A stretch of DNA of 64,000 nt from positions 3,678,501 to 3,742,500 of the forward strand of contig NZ_JAPJZK010000001.1 in assembly GCF_026309355.1 (NCBI RefSeq). The letters run 5' to 3'. The notes beneath the pieces were generated by a model. That model saw only the letters and a program-made list of their open reading frames with translations, searched no databases and was not told the origin of the DNA. The stretch comes from Spartinivicinus marinus (GTDB lineage: Bacteria > Pseudomonadota > Gammaproteobacteria > Pseudomonadales > Zooshikellaceae). Positions 8,452 to 18,667 of this stretch are shown one piece after another (the stretch's first letter is position 1; the number at the start of each line of letters is the position of its first letter). The position numbers and the translations under genes are program-made.

Positions 8452-9246
8452 ATGTATATAAAAATGCTTAAAATTAAAAAAAGAATCTTGATGGGTGTTT
8501 GGTTATTTGTAAGTATACACTGTTTAGCCGCTGAACGAGAAAATCCTATTGAAAGCCTTGATTTTTGGGGAAATGAAGCCAGAGAGGCTACAATAAAGGA
8601 TATCAATTTTATAGATGCATATGACCCATTAGAACCGGCTAATCGAATTTTATATAAGTTTAACAGGCAGTTTGATGAAAATGTGTATTTACCCGTTGTA
8701 TCTACTTATGAGTATTTAATTCCTGAGTTCATTCAAGATAGAGTGAGTAAAGTGCTTGATAATGTTTCTGAGGTGGCGAACATTGTCAATAATGGGTTGC
8801 AATTCAATTTGAAAGGGACTTTATACAGCTCTGGACGTTTATTGATAAATACTACCGCTGGTATATTGGGGGCATTTGATGTAGCCAGTTATATTGGAAT
8901 GCAGCGACACAATGCTGATTTTGGTCATACGCTAGCATTTTATGGAGTCAATGATGGCGCTTATATTGTATTACCCATATTAGGGCCAACCAATCTTAGG
9001 GATATGGCTGGGCTCATTGTGGATAGTTTTTTACTTAACCAGGTTAATTGGTTAACAATACCTCGTACTACTGTTAGCCATCCGGCTGTTTTCGCGTTAA
9101 ATGCTATTGATCGCCGTCATCAAATTCCATTTCGTTATGGTTCACTAGACTCACCTTTTGAGTATGATATGGTACGTTATCTATATAGACAGTCACGTAT
9201 GTTGAAACTAGAGGTTAATGCTCTAAGCGAACAACGTGAACATTAA
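8452..9246 (+). CDS. mlaA: MlaA/VacJ family outer-membrane lipid-asymmetry protein
   Basis: 264 residues. The family pattern is clear: AYDPLEPANRILYKFN, NIVNNGLQFNLKGTLYSSGR, NTTAGILGAFDVAS, FGHTLAFYGVNDGAYIVLPILGP and a long C-terminal domain. MlaA removes misplaced phospholipid from the outer leaflet of the outer membrane together with porins and MlaC (established). The signal sequence is odd: the only Cys near its end is in FVSIHCLAAE, with His at -1, which does not fit a lipobox. It may therefore be cleaved as an ordinary signal peptide. No mlaBCDEF genes are nearby. Confidence 0.8.
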   Translation: MYIKMLKIKKRILMGVWLFVSIHCLAAERENPIESLDFWGNEAREATIKDINFIDAYDPLEPANRILYKFNRQFDENVYLPVVSTYEYLIPEFIQDRVSKVLDNVSEVANIVNNGLQFNLKGTLYSSGRLLINTTAGILGAFDVASYIGMQRHNADFGHTLAFYGVNDGAYIVLPILGPTNLRDMAGLIVDSFLLNQVNWLTIPRTTVSHPAVFALNAIDRRHQIPFRYGSLDSPFEYDMVRYLYRQSRMLKLEVNALSEQREH

Positions 9247-9798
9247 AATGAGTTAAGCTTATATATCCTGTTTAGCTCAGCAGTAATAGTAGGTGAAGTA
9301 AAAGGAGTATTAACATTGCAAATATACGGTGATATGACTAATATGTCATATTAATTCACCCGTCTGAGAATTGTTACGCTTTTGTTATTAGTGATTTTAC
9401 GGTTTGGCTGCCAACGAAATTATAGAGATATTACATGGCATAACTCCCTATAAACCACTTGCATTGACTATATACCCATCATGAATGATTTTTAGGTGTA
9501 AAAATCATTCGCGAAGAGTATATAACCTTCGCTGAGAGTATTCTTGCTATTTTGTTAACATTTAATTATGGATTGTGGTTGGTTTGTATCCTTTATGAAT
9601 GGACTATAAGCATTATACTAAAAGTGTCTTTGAATTAAACAGTAATGGGACTTGGCTTCATAAAAATTGTATTCTACTCACCAAATAAGGGGTAGTTTAA
9701 AGCGCTTAAGTGGTTTGGCAAATTACTTGCTTTAGTTAGGGTGTATTTATTTTTATCTACCACTAATTTCAAGATCTTTTTGACTTGAGGTGTAAGAT
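9247..9798. other. Long intergenic region with one inverted-repeat element
   Basis: 550 bases without a supported gene. The only clear structure is the two-layer inverted repeat at 9469-9524. A purine-rich GAGGTG ribosome site for the next gene lies at about 9786-9791. I see no tRNA or transposon ends. Confidence 0.5.
9469..9524. repeat. Symmetric two-layer inverted repeat
   Basis: TATATAC, 7 bases, GAATGATTTTT, 6-base loop, AAAAATCATTC, 7 bases, GTATATA. The inner 11-bp stem is perfect, and the outer 7-bp arms are placed at exactly equal distances. It may be an operator, a REP/MITE-like element or a processed RNA hairpin. Confidence 0.6.
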
Positions 9799-10056
9799 AT
9801 GTACCTAACAAGAGATAATAAGCTAGCTAGTAAGTTCTCAGATAATCAAAGTTTGCCAGATCAGATTATTTTAATTAAAGAGCGATATTCCCAATTACTT
9901 AATGATAGTTTTGCTAAATTGCCGGAGAAAAAAATGGAGTATAGCTTATGGTCTTGGTTGATAGTATATGAAGCACTACAGCGAATTTTAGATTATAACT
10001 TGCCAGCGAATGACTTTGAGGGTGAGCTGAAAAATGTCATTGATATGCGATTGTAA
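9799..10056 (+). CDS. Hypothetical protein, 85 residues
   Basis: A GAGGTG ribosome site 8 bases upstream supports the ATG. The sequence is acidic and helical (LPDQIILIKERYSQLLNDSF, KMEYSLWSWLIVYEALQRI). No signal peptide or known domain is visible. It precedes a periplasmic solute-binding protein by 25 bases and may share its transcript. Confidence 0.5.
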   Translation: MYLTRDNKLASKFSDNQSLPDQIILIKERYSQLLNDSFAKLPEKKMEYSLWSWLIVYEALQRILDYNLPANDFEGELKNVIDMRL

Positions 10057-10081
10057 GTGAAGTTTATAGTTAAGAAAAATA

Positions 10082-10849
10082 ATGGTTAGGCTAATAGCTG
10101 TTACTATACTACTTATCAACTCGTGTTATGCTCAAACTGTCATATTGGCCTGTGGTGACTCTGCAAATCCTCCATTTATCATAGGGGGCGGAACAAAGTT
10201 GCTTGATGAAAGGCCTGGTGTTTCCATAGAGATGCTTAAGTTAGTAGAGGAGCAGCTAAATATTAAATTGACTTTGTTGCGTTTGCCTTGGCAGCGGGGA
10301 TTAAAAGCTATTGCTGCCAATAAGGTTGATGGTCTTTTTCATAGTAGTTTTAAACCAGAGCGTTTAGCAATAGGGGTTTATCCAATCCAAAATGGCAAAC
10401 CTGATATTGATAAAAGAATGTTGAATTGGTCATATGTCTTGTATAAGCTTAATAGTTCTCCTTTGAACTGGGATGGTAAACAGTTTACTGAGCTGAATGG
10501 TGCAATAGGTGCTACAAGAGGGTATGCAATAGTTGATCAACTAGTGAAACTGAGTGTAGATGTTGAGGAGGTCGAAAATACCCTACAAAATATGGAAAAA
10601 CTGGTAGCAGGCCGTATCGCTGGTATTGCAGATTTGGAAACCATGGGTGATTTTATTTTAAAGAAGTACCCTGAAAAATATAGTCAAGTGATTAAAATAA
10701 AAACACCTCTTAGAACCAAAGCATACTTTTTGATGTTGTCTCATCAATTTGTTCAAAAAAATCCAAAGCTAGCAGAAGATATTTGGTCTACCATCCAACT
10801 TATACGTGAATCAGATAAATATAATGATATTTTGAGAAAATATATGTAA
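10082..10849 (+). CDS. Periplasmic solute-binding-domain protein (SBP family 3-like)
   Basis: 255 residues with a signal peptide (residues 1-18, ending NSCYAQ). The mature protein starts ILACGDSANPPFI and contains GVSIEMLKLVEEQLNIKLTL and LPWQRGLKAIAANKVDGLFH, as in family 3 binding proteins of the HisJ/GlnH type. A short GATRGYAI hinge follows. There are no ABC transporter genes nearby. Ligand unknown. Confidence 0.65.
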   Translation: MVRLIAVTILLINSCYAQTVILACGDSANPPFIIGGGTKLLDERPGVSIEMLKLVEEQLNIKLTLLRLPWQRGLKAIAANKVDGLFHSSFKPERLAIGVYPIQNGKPDIDKRMLNWSYVLYKLNSSPLNWDGKQFTELNGAIGATRGYAIVDQLVKLSVDVEEVENTLQNMEKLVAGRIAGIADLETMGDFILKKYPEKYSQVIKIKTPLRTKAYFLMLSHQFVQKNPKLAEDIWSTIQLIRESDKYNDILRKYM

Positions 10850-10887
10850 CTGATTCACATATAAAATTATCTTATTAAAGGGTTCCC

Positions 10888-11655
10888 TTATTGCTTTCTG
10901 GTGAATACCCACTCCTTGGCAGATGACAAATCTGGTTGATATTGATACCCGGCAAGATCGAATTGCTTTAATTTTTCTGGGTTTTTGATTTTGTTTTTTA
11001 CTAGATAATTAACCATCATCCCTCGAGCTTTTTTAGCTAAGAAGCTAATCACTTTATATTGGCCATTTTTCCAGTCTTTAAAAACGGGTGTAATGATATC
11101 AGTGTCAAGTAGCTTGGGTTTGATGGATTTAAAGTATTCATTAGAGGCTAAGTTAATCAAAGGGCCTTTCACATCTGCTAGCTGTGAGCTTAATTGTTGG
11201 GTAATTTGCTCTCCCCAAAACTGGTATAAGTCTTTGCCATTAGTATTTTCTAACTTAGTTCCCATTTCTAGTCGGTATGGCTGGATAAGGTCTAATGGCT
11301 TTAATAAGCCGTAAAGGCCTGATAATATTCTTAAATGCTGCTGAGCAAACTCAAATTGTTTTTCTGTAAAGCTTTCTGCTTCTAGCCCAGTATATACATC
11401 ACCTTTAAAAGCTAATACTGCTTGTTTAGCATTATTTGGAGTAAATGGTAAATGCCAGTTATTAAAGCGGGCTGCATTTAAACCGGCAAGTTTATCGCTG
11501 AGCTTCATTAACTGGGCTAGCTGATCGGGACTATATTGGCGAAGTATTTTGATTAATACTTCAGAATGTTTTAATAGCTCAGGTTGAGTATATGTAGGGG
11601 TGGTAGGGGGTGTTTCAAAATCCAGTGTTTTGGCAGGGGAAATAACAGCTAACAT
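10888..11655 (-). CDS. yaaA: Peroxide stress protein YaaA (DUF328)
   Basis: 255 residues, matching the usual YaaA length. It begins [19 protein letters not shown] and contains [35 protein letters not shown] and the C-terminal [14 protein letters not shown]. YaaA limits free iron and DNA damage during peroxide stress in E. coli; the protein binds DNA. It is transcribed on its own, leftward. Confidence 0.9.
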   Translation of the reverse strand: MLAVISPAKTLDFETPPTTPTYTQPELLKHSEVLIKILRQYSPDQLAQLMKLSDKLAGLNAARFNNWHLPFTPNNAKQAVLAFKGDVYTGLEAESFTEKQFEFAQQHLRILSGLYGLLKPLDLIQPYRLEMGTKLENTNGKDLYQFWGEQITQQLSSQLADVKGPLINLASNEYFKSIKPKLLDTDIITPVFKDWKNGQYKVISFLAKKARGMMVNYLVKNKIKNPEKLKQFDLAGYQYQPDLSSAKEWVFTRKQ

Positions 11656-11735
11656 AGTGGCTCTATCGTATTGTTCTAACAGTCAATCAAGTCTAACGAG
11701 CTCTTTGCTCTTGTACAAGAGGTGGCTATCTATAA

Positions 11736-11760
11736 AGGCGATAGGGGATGTATATCGCCT
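11736..11760 (-). terminator. Hairpin downstream of phoH
   Basis: Perfect 8-bp arms AGGCGATA / TATCGCCT with a 9-base loop, 67 bases beyond the phoH stop. On the minus strand it is followed only by TTTATAG, so it is a weak terminator candidate. Confidence 0.4.
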
Positions 11761-11826
11761 CTATGACCGTTTATATCTTTCGTTTTAGGTTTGATTGAGT
11801 GCTGTTATGCTCCACTAACAATGTTG

Positions 11827-13224
11827 TTATAGGTTTTGCTCAGCAAATTCAGCTAACAATGATCGTGGGACTCCTCTTAATTGAATATTTCCGCCATAAG
11901 CAAAGTTTTTAAAGCGCTCTGTTAGATAGGTGAGCCCTGAGCTGGTTGCGCTAAGGTAGGGGGTATCGATTTGGGCCAAATTACCCAGACAAATGACTTT
12001 GCTCCCACTGCCTGCTCGCGTAATGATTGTTTTCATCTGGTGAGGCGTTAGGTTTTGGCACTCATCAATAATAATTAAGCTATGTTGGAAACTTCTGCCT
12101 CGAATGTAGTTGAGTGATTTAAAGTGCAGTGGCACTTTTTTCAGAATGTAATCAATACTGCTATGTGTACACTCATCTTCACAATGAAGGGCTTCCAGGT
12201 TGTCGGTAATGGCGCCGAGCCAAGGCTCCATTTTTTCTTCTTCAGTGCCAGGTAAAAAGCCGATATCTTCATCCAACCCTTGTACACTACGAGTGGCAAT
12301 AATACGACGATACCGCTTGCTAGCAACAGTCATTTCTATGGCTGCTGCCAAAGCTAAAATTGTTTTACCTGAACCTGCTGCCCCCGTAAGGTTGACTAGA
12401 TGAATATCTGGGTCCAGCAGCAACTGAAGCGCCATTGCCTGGTATATATCCCTGGGTTGTAACCCCCAGGCTTCCTGCTGCATTAGGAAATCATGAGTAA
12501 GGTCGAGCATAGTTACTTCAGTATCGCTAATCGCTTTAATTTGCCCAATAAACCCTTGTTCATCCAAAATAAACTTATTGGGGTATACCTCAAAAGTTAA
12601 GTTGTCTTTGGGAATAATGTGTAATGTTTGTCCTTGCTCTTGTCGGGTAGACACATGATGTATTTGCTCCCAAAATGAACCAAAAATTTCCTGATAACCC
12701 TTACTGAGTAGCTCCACATCAGATACTAATTGGTCGTTGTGATAGTCCTGAGATTCTATACCACAACCCCTAGCTTTTAGACGCATATTGATGTCTTTAC
12801 TGACCAGGATGATTTTTTCATCTTGGCAAATGTGCTGTAGAGAACAAATGTGGTTAATAATGATGTTGTCATTTGCTGGCGAAAGAAAGGAGATTGCTGG
12901 ATCATTGAGAGGCATCATAATGGCCAGTGTGCCTAAGGGAGGAGATTCATCATAGCGTCGAATGGGCACGCCCTGCTCTACTTCTGCAGGAGGGGCTGAG
13001 CCAAGAATTTGATCAATGACGCGTATTGCCTGCCGACAGTCCGCAGCCATGGTGTGCTTTCCTGTTTTAAGTTTATCAAGCTCCTCTAATACTGTAATGG
13101 GAATAATAACTTTGTGCTCATCAAAATTCATTACGGCATTGGGGTCGTGGATGAGAACATTGGTATCTAGAACAAAAGTACGTTTCTGGCTCTTGATTAA
13201 TTCAAGCTGGATGGCATCTACCAT
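11827..13224 (-). CDS. phoH: PhoH family protein with PIN domain (PhoH2 type)
   Basis: About 465 residues. The N-terminal PIN domain has FVLDTNVLIHDPNAVMNF with the acidic site, VLEELDKLKTG and LVSKDINMRLKARG. The C-terminal ATPase has Walker A LTGAAGSGKTILALAAA and Walker B SLIIIDECQNLTPHQMK. PhoH2-type proteins unwind and cleave RNA using ATP (family knowledge). The frame is open from a GTG at 13254, but the ATG at 13224 (MVDAIQLELIKSQ) matches the family start better and has GAAAGG upstream. Confidence 0.85.
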   Translation of the reverse strand: MVDAIQLELIKSQKRTFVLDTNVLIHDPNAVMNFDEHKVIIPITVLEELDKLKTGKHTMAADCRQAIRVIDQILGSAPPAEVEQGVPIRRYDESPPLGTLAIMMPLNDPAISFLSPANDNIIINHICSLQHICQDEKIILVSKDINMRLKARGCGIESQDYHNDQLVSDVELLSKGYQEIFGSFWEQIHHVSTRQEQGQTLHIIPKDNLTFEVYPNKFILDEQGFIGQIKAISDTEVTMLDLTHDFLMQQEAWGLQPRDIYQAMALQLLLDPDIHLVNLTGAAGSGKTILALAAAIEMTVASKRYRRIIATRSVQGLDEDIGFLPGTEEEKMEPWLGAITDNLEALHCEDECTHSSIDYILKKVPLHFKSLNYIRGRSFQHSLIIIDECQNLTPHQMKTIITRAGSGSKVICLGNLAQIDTPYLSATSSGLTYLTERFKNFAYGGNIQLRGVPRSLLAEFAEQNL

Positions 13225-13254
13225 AGGTGGGTACCTTTCAGTGCAAAAGACCAC

Positions 13255-13954
13255 TATCTAAAGAACATGTATTCGAAAAGAAACTTGCTCCTGTTTCCTA
13301 TGTAACTACAACAAGATGGCAGTAGCGTGACTAAAATTAACCTCCTTGTTTTAGATATTAACCCAAATCAGCTAACCCTCAAGGCTTAATGTTGTTTGAA
13401 AAAACATCAAAAGATGTAGAAACATTTCTATTAAGCAGGTTTAGGCTGGACGTTAAATTTTTGTAACTGTTGGTAGCTAGGACATTCATACAAGTCATGA
13501 CGTCTTTTTAGGTTTAAAAAATAACCGAATGTTCATAGTGCAAGGTGTAGCAAATTAAAGAAATAACAAAAAAAGCCGGCATATAGCCGGCAACAGTAGT
13601 AAAGTTATTTAAGGCATCTGATAACAGTCTATCTGACAGCATACCCTTAAATAACTGATAGCGAGAGTAGATAGTCAATGCTTGAGTATATGTGTTAACT
13701 GGCTAGCTATCGCTCAATATATGCTGCTCTTCTGTTGCCAGAAGTACTATTGGGTTTGCATAAATTGAATGGAGCTGAACACCATCAAGCAAAACTAACT
13801 GTATAAATATACAGTATTTTGATGATATGTAAAAGTATTTCTTACTCTGTGTTGATTAGCCTTTTGTCTAATCATGAAGATGAACAATTAATCATAGTTT
13901 GCAAGCGATTACTTTAGGTAGTGCATGGTTGAAGAGAGTAAAAGGCAGCAGTTG
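13255..13954. other. Intergenic region with the rhlB terminator
   Basis: About 700 bases. The only clear feature is the minus-strand terminator at 13568-13591. The rest is AT-rich, with no open frame that I would support. Confidence 0.5.
13568..13591 (-). terminator. Rho-independent terminator downstream of rhlB
   Basis: On the minus strand: GCCGGC, 5-base loop, GCCGGC, then seven T. It lies about 360 bases beyond the helicase stop with no gene between, so the helicase mRNA would have a long 3' end. Confidence 0.7.
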
Positions 13955-15400
13955 CTACCTTCTTCTTTGAGGCTTTTTATGGTGGCCTGTTTTTTTATAT
14001 TGCTTGTGTGGCTTGTGGCGATGGCTTTTGGTAGGCGACGTTTTGCTTTTAACAGGTAAAGGCTTAGTTAAGTAGTTCTCGGGTGGTTGCTCAATCGTTA
14101 AAGACATGCCTAACAGTTGCTCTAGTTCTGGCAGTAAAAATGCGTCTGACTCACCTGTTAAGCTTATGGCTACGCCGGTTGCTCCAGCGCGCCCCGTTCG
14201 GCCAATGCGGTGCACATAGTCTTCAAGGTCATCGGGAAGGTTGTAGTTAATCACATGACTAATGCCATCAACGTGAATACCCCGCCCAGCCACATCAGTT
14301 GCAACTAGAACACGGATTCTACCTTCTCTAAAATCTTCTAAAGTACGGAGCCGCTTTTTTTGGGCTACTTCGCCAGATAATAAATCACAACTAATACCTA
14401 CCTGATAGAGTAGCTCTTGTAACTTGCGGGTTTGATCACGCCGATTTGCAAAGACAATAATACGGTGAAGATCTTCTTGTAAGATGAGATTGACCAACAG
14501 TTTTGCTTTGCTATTTTCTTCTACCATATAAAAATGCTGAACAACCGTATCGGTTGTTACTTGTTCAGGCTCAATTTCTACTTTAACTGGCTGGTAAGTC
14601 CACTGATCTATTAAACGAGTCACTTCATCATTAAATGTGGCACTAAATAACAGGGTTTGTCTGTCTCCTTGCTTAGGGGTGGCCCTGACAATTCGTCTAA
14701 CTTGAGGTATGAAGCCCATATCTAACATACGGTCTGCTTCATCTATAACCAACATCTCAAGTAGATCTAGGTGAATATCTTGCTTTTCATAGTAATCAAT
14801 TAAGCGGCCTGGTGTTGCAACGACAATATCTAAAAATTCATTGTGCAAGTGTCGGCGCTGCTTGTCGTATTCCATTCCACCCATAATAGTGGTGACATTA
14901 ATTGAGCTAAATTTACACAGCTCTTTGGCATCGTTAGCAATTTGCATTGCCAGCTCGCGAGTGGGCGCCAAAATTAGTGCTCTAGGCTCTCCGGCATAAC
15001 GAGGAGTGGGGCTGGGTGTCTCTAATAGTTGCTTTATAGTACTAACGAGAAAAGCGGCAGTTTTTCCTGTGCCAGTTTGAGCGCGTCCAATTGCATCGCG
15101 CCCAGCTAAAGTGGCCGTCAGCACTTCAGCTTGAATTGGTGTACAGTAGCTGAAGCCTAAGCTGTGTATTGCTTGCATGAGTTTGTCTGGCAGCTCAAAG
15201 TCATGAAAGCGAGTTTTCCCCTCAGCCTCAGGTACAGCGAATTGGCTGATCTCCCAGCTTGTGTTGTTGGGAGAAGAGGAGAGCTTTTGATTAACGGCTT
15301 TAGTGGGTTTATCAGAAAGCTCCTGACTTTCTGGTAAGGAGGGAGAGGCTGTTGTTGTGTGGTGTTTGGGTTTGAATATCTTATTGAATATCTTGATCAA
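13955..15400 (-). CDS. rhlB: DEAD-box RNA helicase, RhlB-like
   Basis: 481 residues. Motifs in order: Q motif region [19 protein letters not shown] with PIQAEVL, Walker [60 protein letters not shown] and [16 protein letters not shown] basic, Ser/Pro-rich C-terminal tail ([19 protein letters not shown]) would bind RNA. RhlB is part of RNA turnover with RNase E. RhlE is the main alternative, but the [15 protein letters not shown] context and the long N-terminal extension favour the pseudomonad RhlB type. Monocistronic. Confidence 0.8.
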   Translation of the reverse strand: MIKIFNKIFKPKHHTTTASPSLPESQELSDKPTKAVNQKLSSSPNNTSWEISQFAVPEAEGKTRFHDFELPDKLMQAIHSLGFSYCTPIQAEVLTATLAGRDAIGRAQTGTGKTAAFLVSTIKQLLETPSPTPRYAGEPRALILAPTRELAMQIANDAKELCKFSSINVTTIMGGMEYDKQRRHLHNEFLDIVVATPGRLIDYYEKQDIHLDLLEMLVIDEADRMLDMGFIPQVRRIVRATPKQGDRQTLLFSATFNDEVTRLIDQWTYQPVKVEIEPEQVTTDTVVQHFYMVEENSKAKLLVNLILQEDLHRIIVFANRRDQTRKLQELLYQVGISCDLLSGEVAQKKRLRTLEDFREGRIRVLVATDVAGRGIHVDGISHVINYNLPDDLEDYVHRIGRTGRAGATGVAISLTGESDAFLLPELEQLLGMSLTIEQPPENYLTKPLPVKSKTSPTKSHRHKPHKQYKKTGHHKKPQRRR

Positions 15401-15824
15401 AACTCACCTGCATGCTTAAGTCACTTATCTGATCCTATTTTGTTGAAAATAATACGTCTTTTATGAAAAATCGCCAACTTTTTAACAGCACTTGGCTTGT
15501 TAAATGAAGGTTAGCAGAAGCTCGAAATAATTGGCATTGAATGAGTACAAGTAGAGAGCAAGGATAATGAGGGTAAGGATTGAATTATGGCTAGAGATCT
15601 TTTGTGCTTTCAGTTGGCCAGTTGGAAGCAGTTGTTCGTTTGCTAGAGGTTAAGTAAGCAGGCTAGGGTATAAATCGTAATAAGTATGAAAATGCTGAAG
15701 CCTTTGAATTCACTGAGCCACCTTGAAGCGTCATGTGGCCTGGTGAGATATTGGGCAAGTAGTGTATAGCAAACAGCGTCCCTGCTGATATAGCTCTTGT
15801 TGGCAGAGTGCTAAGTGAGTGGAC
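15401..15824. other. Intergenic region, nothing recognised
   Basis: 424 bases upstream of the helicase gene. I see no supported ORF, RNA gene or repeat; the helicase promoter should lie near its right-hand part. Confidence 0.5.
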
Positions 15825-16271
15825 TTAAGCTAGGCACTGAAAGTGCGACTGAAACCCAGCTGCAGGGCTTAGTATTGCCTCTGTGGTTTCACCTATTCGA
15901 CAAAATAAAAAGGGTTGCTTGATGGTATCTTGCTGATACTCAGCAATGACCTCTATTTTGCCTACCAGTTCTCTGCTGAAATTAGCTTTTTCCTCAATAG
16001 GAATACGGTATTCAGTATGCTCTGGACCACCAATACGCTTTACTTCAAATTGCTCAAGGTAGCTACAGGCAATCTCAAGCCTAATAACATAGGCGTGGCC
16101 ATGCTTAGGCAAGTACCACTCTTTTGCTATTTGTTTTGCAAATGATTCATGTAATTGTGGGTAAAAAAACTTTTGGCCAAAGACATGAGATGGTATTTGA
16201 CTAAATTCAAGTTTTTTTAGTGCTTCAAATTGATCAGGCCCAATTGGCCGAAAAAGCGCTGTTGTTTTCAT
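15825..16271 (-). CDS. ADP-ribosylation/crystallin J1-annotated small protein
   Basis: 148 residues from the ATG at 16271 (MKTTALFRPIGPDQFEAL); the frame is open to an upstream ATG at 16304, but relatives I know begin at MKT. It shows the pattern TxLxRPxGPxE..LxxL near the start, PAxYVxRxEV-like HGHAYVIRLEIACSYLEQF and GGPEHTEYRIPIEEKANFSRELVGKIEVIAEY. Databases often label this family ADP-ribosylation/crystallin J1, but the function is unknown. It stands alone. Confidence 0.55.
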   Translation of the reverse strand: MKTTALFRPIGPDQFEALKKLEFSQIPSHVFGQKFFYPQLHESFAKQIAKEWYLPKHGHAYVIRLEIACSYLEQFEVKRIGGPEHTEYRIPIEEKANFSRELVGKIEVIAEYQQDTIKQPFLFCRIGETTEAILSPAAGFQSHFQCLA

Positions 16272-16304
16272 TGTGTGCCTGTCTGGAACAAGGTTCTCTT
16301 CCAT

Positions 16305-16609
16305 TAGCTTGTAGTAAGTAGTATAGGGAATACGTATTAAAGTGCTGTGCGGCTGTTAATATTTTTTTATTGCCAAAATGAAATTATGTTTAAACTTGTT
16401 GCTAATTCTCACACTCATTTTACTTGACTAAACACTTAAGTTGTCTGGACTATGTAGCTGTTAACTGTATTGGAATGTAGTGATGGTTATAAGTTTAGTG
16501 CTTTTTATTAACATATACCTCCTACATATAAGTTTTAGTGGCTAGCTTCACGGTAGTAAGTTGGTTTGTTTTGAGTTTGAGTAATAAATCACTATTTTTC
16601 GCCTGTAGC
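16305..16609. other. Intergenic region, nothing recognised
   Basis: 305 AT-rich bases between the two minus-strand genes. I see no ORF, hairpin or repeat that I would support. Confidence 0.4.
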
Positions 16610-17458
16610 TTATAGCGAGTGAGAAAGTAAGGAAGTAGTCGCTTTTGTGGCTTTGGTTAAACTGGTTGAAGTAATTGAGTGGTTTGGTACCAAAGGAAGT
16701 GCTAACAGCTGTAAAGATTTATGAGTATTTTCAGCTTCGTTTGAGCCTAGTGAAATAAGCTGCAGTGCTTGGTTTTTACCATGGGTTATATTCTTTAATA
16801 AGGAAAGACGAGCCTGACTATCAATTACGAATGAAAACAATTGTTTTTTGCCAATATGATTCTGAATAAACTCTAATAACTGCTGATAACCAAGCTGGCC
16901 ATTTGATAGTAAAATGATTTGGCTGTTACTTATATCTTTTGGGATTGGGGATGCAGCTGATATCTGAAGCGCAGGTAAAAGCTCGCCTTTGCCACTAATG
17001 GATAGTACGTCAACAAAAGCAATAGCATTGGCGACACTTAGTAAGTTCGCGCGCTGTGAGTTGGGAAATAGCTGTTGGAGCTTGTTGTTAACAGCAATAA
17101 TGTTAAAGCGATCGTTTGGTGTTAACTGTAGAAGGGCTTTAACTAGCAGCTTTTTCACTATGTTCAAGTGAAGCTTAGACATGAGTTGTGAGTTATCAAT
17201 GATAAAAAGCTGCTCTTTGGCGGTGAGGGGTAGTTTAGGCTGCTGATGAATCAACAAACTAGAATTGGTAATGGGCTTGCCTTCATTAGACTGTGCTAGG
17301 GATAATAGAGGATGGAGGTACGTTTGTTCTGCACCCGATTGAAGGCTGGCCAATAATGTCATTGTTATTGTAAACATAAGAAAGCTGTACACAACATAGC
17401 GAAGCCGATAGTTGATATAGACATTATTTTTACTTGGTTTCAGCTTACTAGTGGTCAT
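16610..17458 (-). CDS. VWA-like membrane-anchored protein with degenerate metal site
   Basis: 282 residues. One hydrophobic helix (residues about 22-42, YVVYSFLMFTITMTLLASL) anchors or exports it. The body resembles a von Willebrand A domain of the inter-alpha-trypsin/sortase-associated kind: LFIIDNSQLMSKLHLNIVKKLL, LTPNDRFNIIAVNN, GELLPALQ and IILLSNGQLG. The metal site DxSxS reads DNSQL, so the last Ser is missing and metal binding is doubtful. No partner (sortase or VIT protein) is adjacent. Confidence 0.5.
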   Translation of the reverse strand: MTTSKLKPSKNNVYINYRLRYVVYSFLMFTITMTLLASLQSGAEQTYLHPLLSLAQSNEGKPITNSSLLIHQQPKLPLTAKEQLFIIDNSQLMSKLHLNIVKKLLVKALLQLTPNDRFNIIAVNNKLQQLFPNSQRANLLSVANAIAFVDVLSISGKGELLPALQISAASPIPKDISNSQIILLSNGQLGYQQLLEFIQNHIGKKQLFSFVIDSQARLSLLKNITHGKNQALQLISLGSNEAENTHKSLQLLALPLVPNHSITSTSLTKATKATTSLLSHSL

Positions 17459-17813
17459 TTCTTGGTGTTCCTTATTATTTGTATATACTTATGTATCTTC
17501 TCTACAGTGATGTTTTGGGTTATCAGTTCCCAGAGCACATATACTTTGAATCACCTTATTAGGGATTAAACCAAGTAACTAGGCCAGTTAAGAGACTAAA
17601 ACAGGCAGTTTGATGATGAATTATGGCAAATTATGGCAGTACTCCAAAATATGGTTGATGGCATTAATTAGGAGAAGCATATTAATAGATGCTTATTATT
17701 TTTAGCTAAACTATAAACATATAGGAACATAGTAGAGTAAAGGATTATAATGAGATGTTTTCGTTAAAAAGGTTATAAAATACTGTTTATTTTTTAATAT
17801 AGTTTATTGCTTA
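17459..17813. other. AT-rich intergenic region
   Basis: 355 bases between divergent genes. A 10-bp unit AATTATGGCA is repeated twice in tandem at 17619-17638. A TATAAT-like box lies near 17747. Nothing else is clear. Confidence 0.4.
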
Positions 17814-18539
17814 ATGATAAAGTTTTTTAATTTCTTTTGCCTTATAAGTCTTGTTTGGACATCCTCATGTTTTTCTGCAAAAAAATGGGTGATATCCACA
17901 GGTGAAGGAGCAGATCTGCTTGTTCAACTGGTTATTATAGTGATGAAAGAAGCTTATCATAATATAGGTGGTGAGCTTGAAGTCAGATATTATCCTGGAT
18001 GGAAGAGAACTTTAATTGAAGCAAATAAAGGTAATACAGATGGAGAGTTATTTCGTATATATGGTACTAATAGAGACTATCCAAATTTGGTGATGGTACC
18101 AGTGCCAGTTGCTCATATAGAAGGAGTTGCTTTTACTGGGAAAGAGGAATTAAAAAGTTTTGTTATTTCTGGCTGGCACAGTATTCAATATAATACAATT
18201 GGTTATATTGGAGGTATTAGATTTATAGCGAATGGTACCAAAGGATTTTCTGGTATAGAAGTTCTCTCTAATATGGAGCAGTTGCTGCAAAGCGTTAATT
18301 CTCAGCATTTAGATCTTGGTATTAACGATAGGATAACTTTACTTCCTTTCTTGAAAGCAGATGAATATAGTAATATTAAAATTCTAGAGCCGCCTCTTCA
18401 AAAAATAAAACTTTATCATTATCTACATAAACGTAATTCTAAATTGATTCTGCAAATAACAAAAGCACTTAAAAAAATGGAGAATGAAAATAGAATTAAA
18501 GTTATTCGGGATGAATTCTTACATAAAATAGCTGAATAG
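17814..18539 (+). CDS. Periplasmic solute-binding-like protein
   Basis: 241 residues with a signal peptide (residues 1-22, ending SSCFSA). The mature part starts KKWVISTGEGADLL and includes VIMKEAYHNIGGELEVRYYPGWKRTLIEANKGNTDGE, a shape seen in the third orphan solute-binding family of this window. The C-terminus is Lys-rich. It is AT-rich and stands alone. Ligand unknown. Confidence 0.55.
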   Translation: MIKFFNFFCLISLVWTSSCFSAKKWVISTGEGADLLVQLVIIVMKEAYHNIGGELEVRYYPGWKRTLIEANKGNTDGELFRIYGTNRDYPNLVMVPVPVAHIEGVAFTGKEELKSFVISGWHSIQYNTIGYIGGIRFIANGTKGFSGIEVLSNMEQLLQSVNSQHLDLGINDRITLLPFLKADEYSNIKILEPPLQKIKLYHYLHKRNSKLILQITKALKKMENENRIKVIRDEFLHKIAE

Positions 18540-18667
18540 ATGTTTTTTGATTTGATTTAGAAAAAACTCCCATGTCAGAGTTGATATTGCAGATGAAAAT
18601 ACTGAGGTTGTTCTTTAATTGCCTAAAAAATATGGATATTGGTAGGCAAGTGAAAGAGGTCAAAGTG

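Noticed and set aside
12141-12403. Open frames opposite or overlapping phoH, rhlB, the tape measure and other long genes
   Set aside because: They mirror the real genes, lack ribosome sites and have no protein-like composition.
4897-18539. An ABC transporter operon for the three solute-binding-like proteins
   Set aside because: The three genes are far apart, on both strands, and no permease or ATPase gene lies near any of them.
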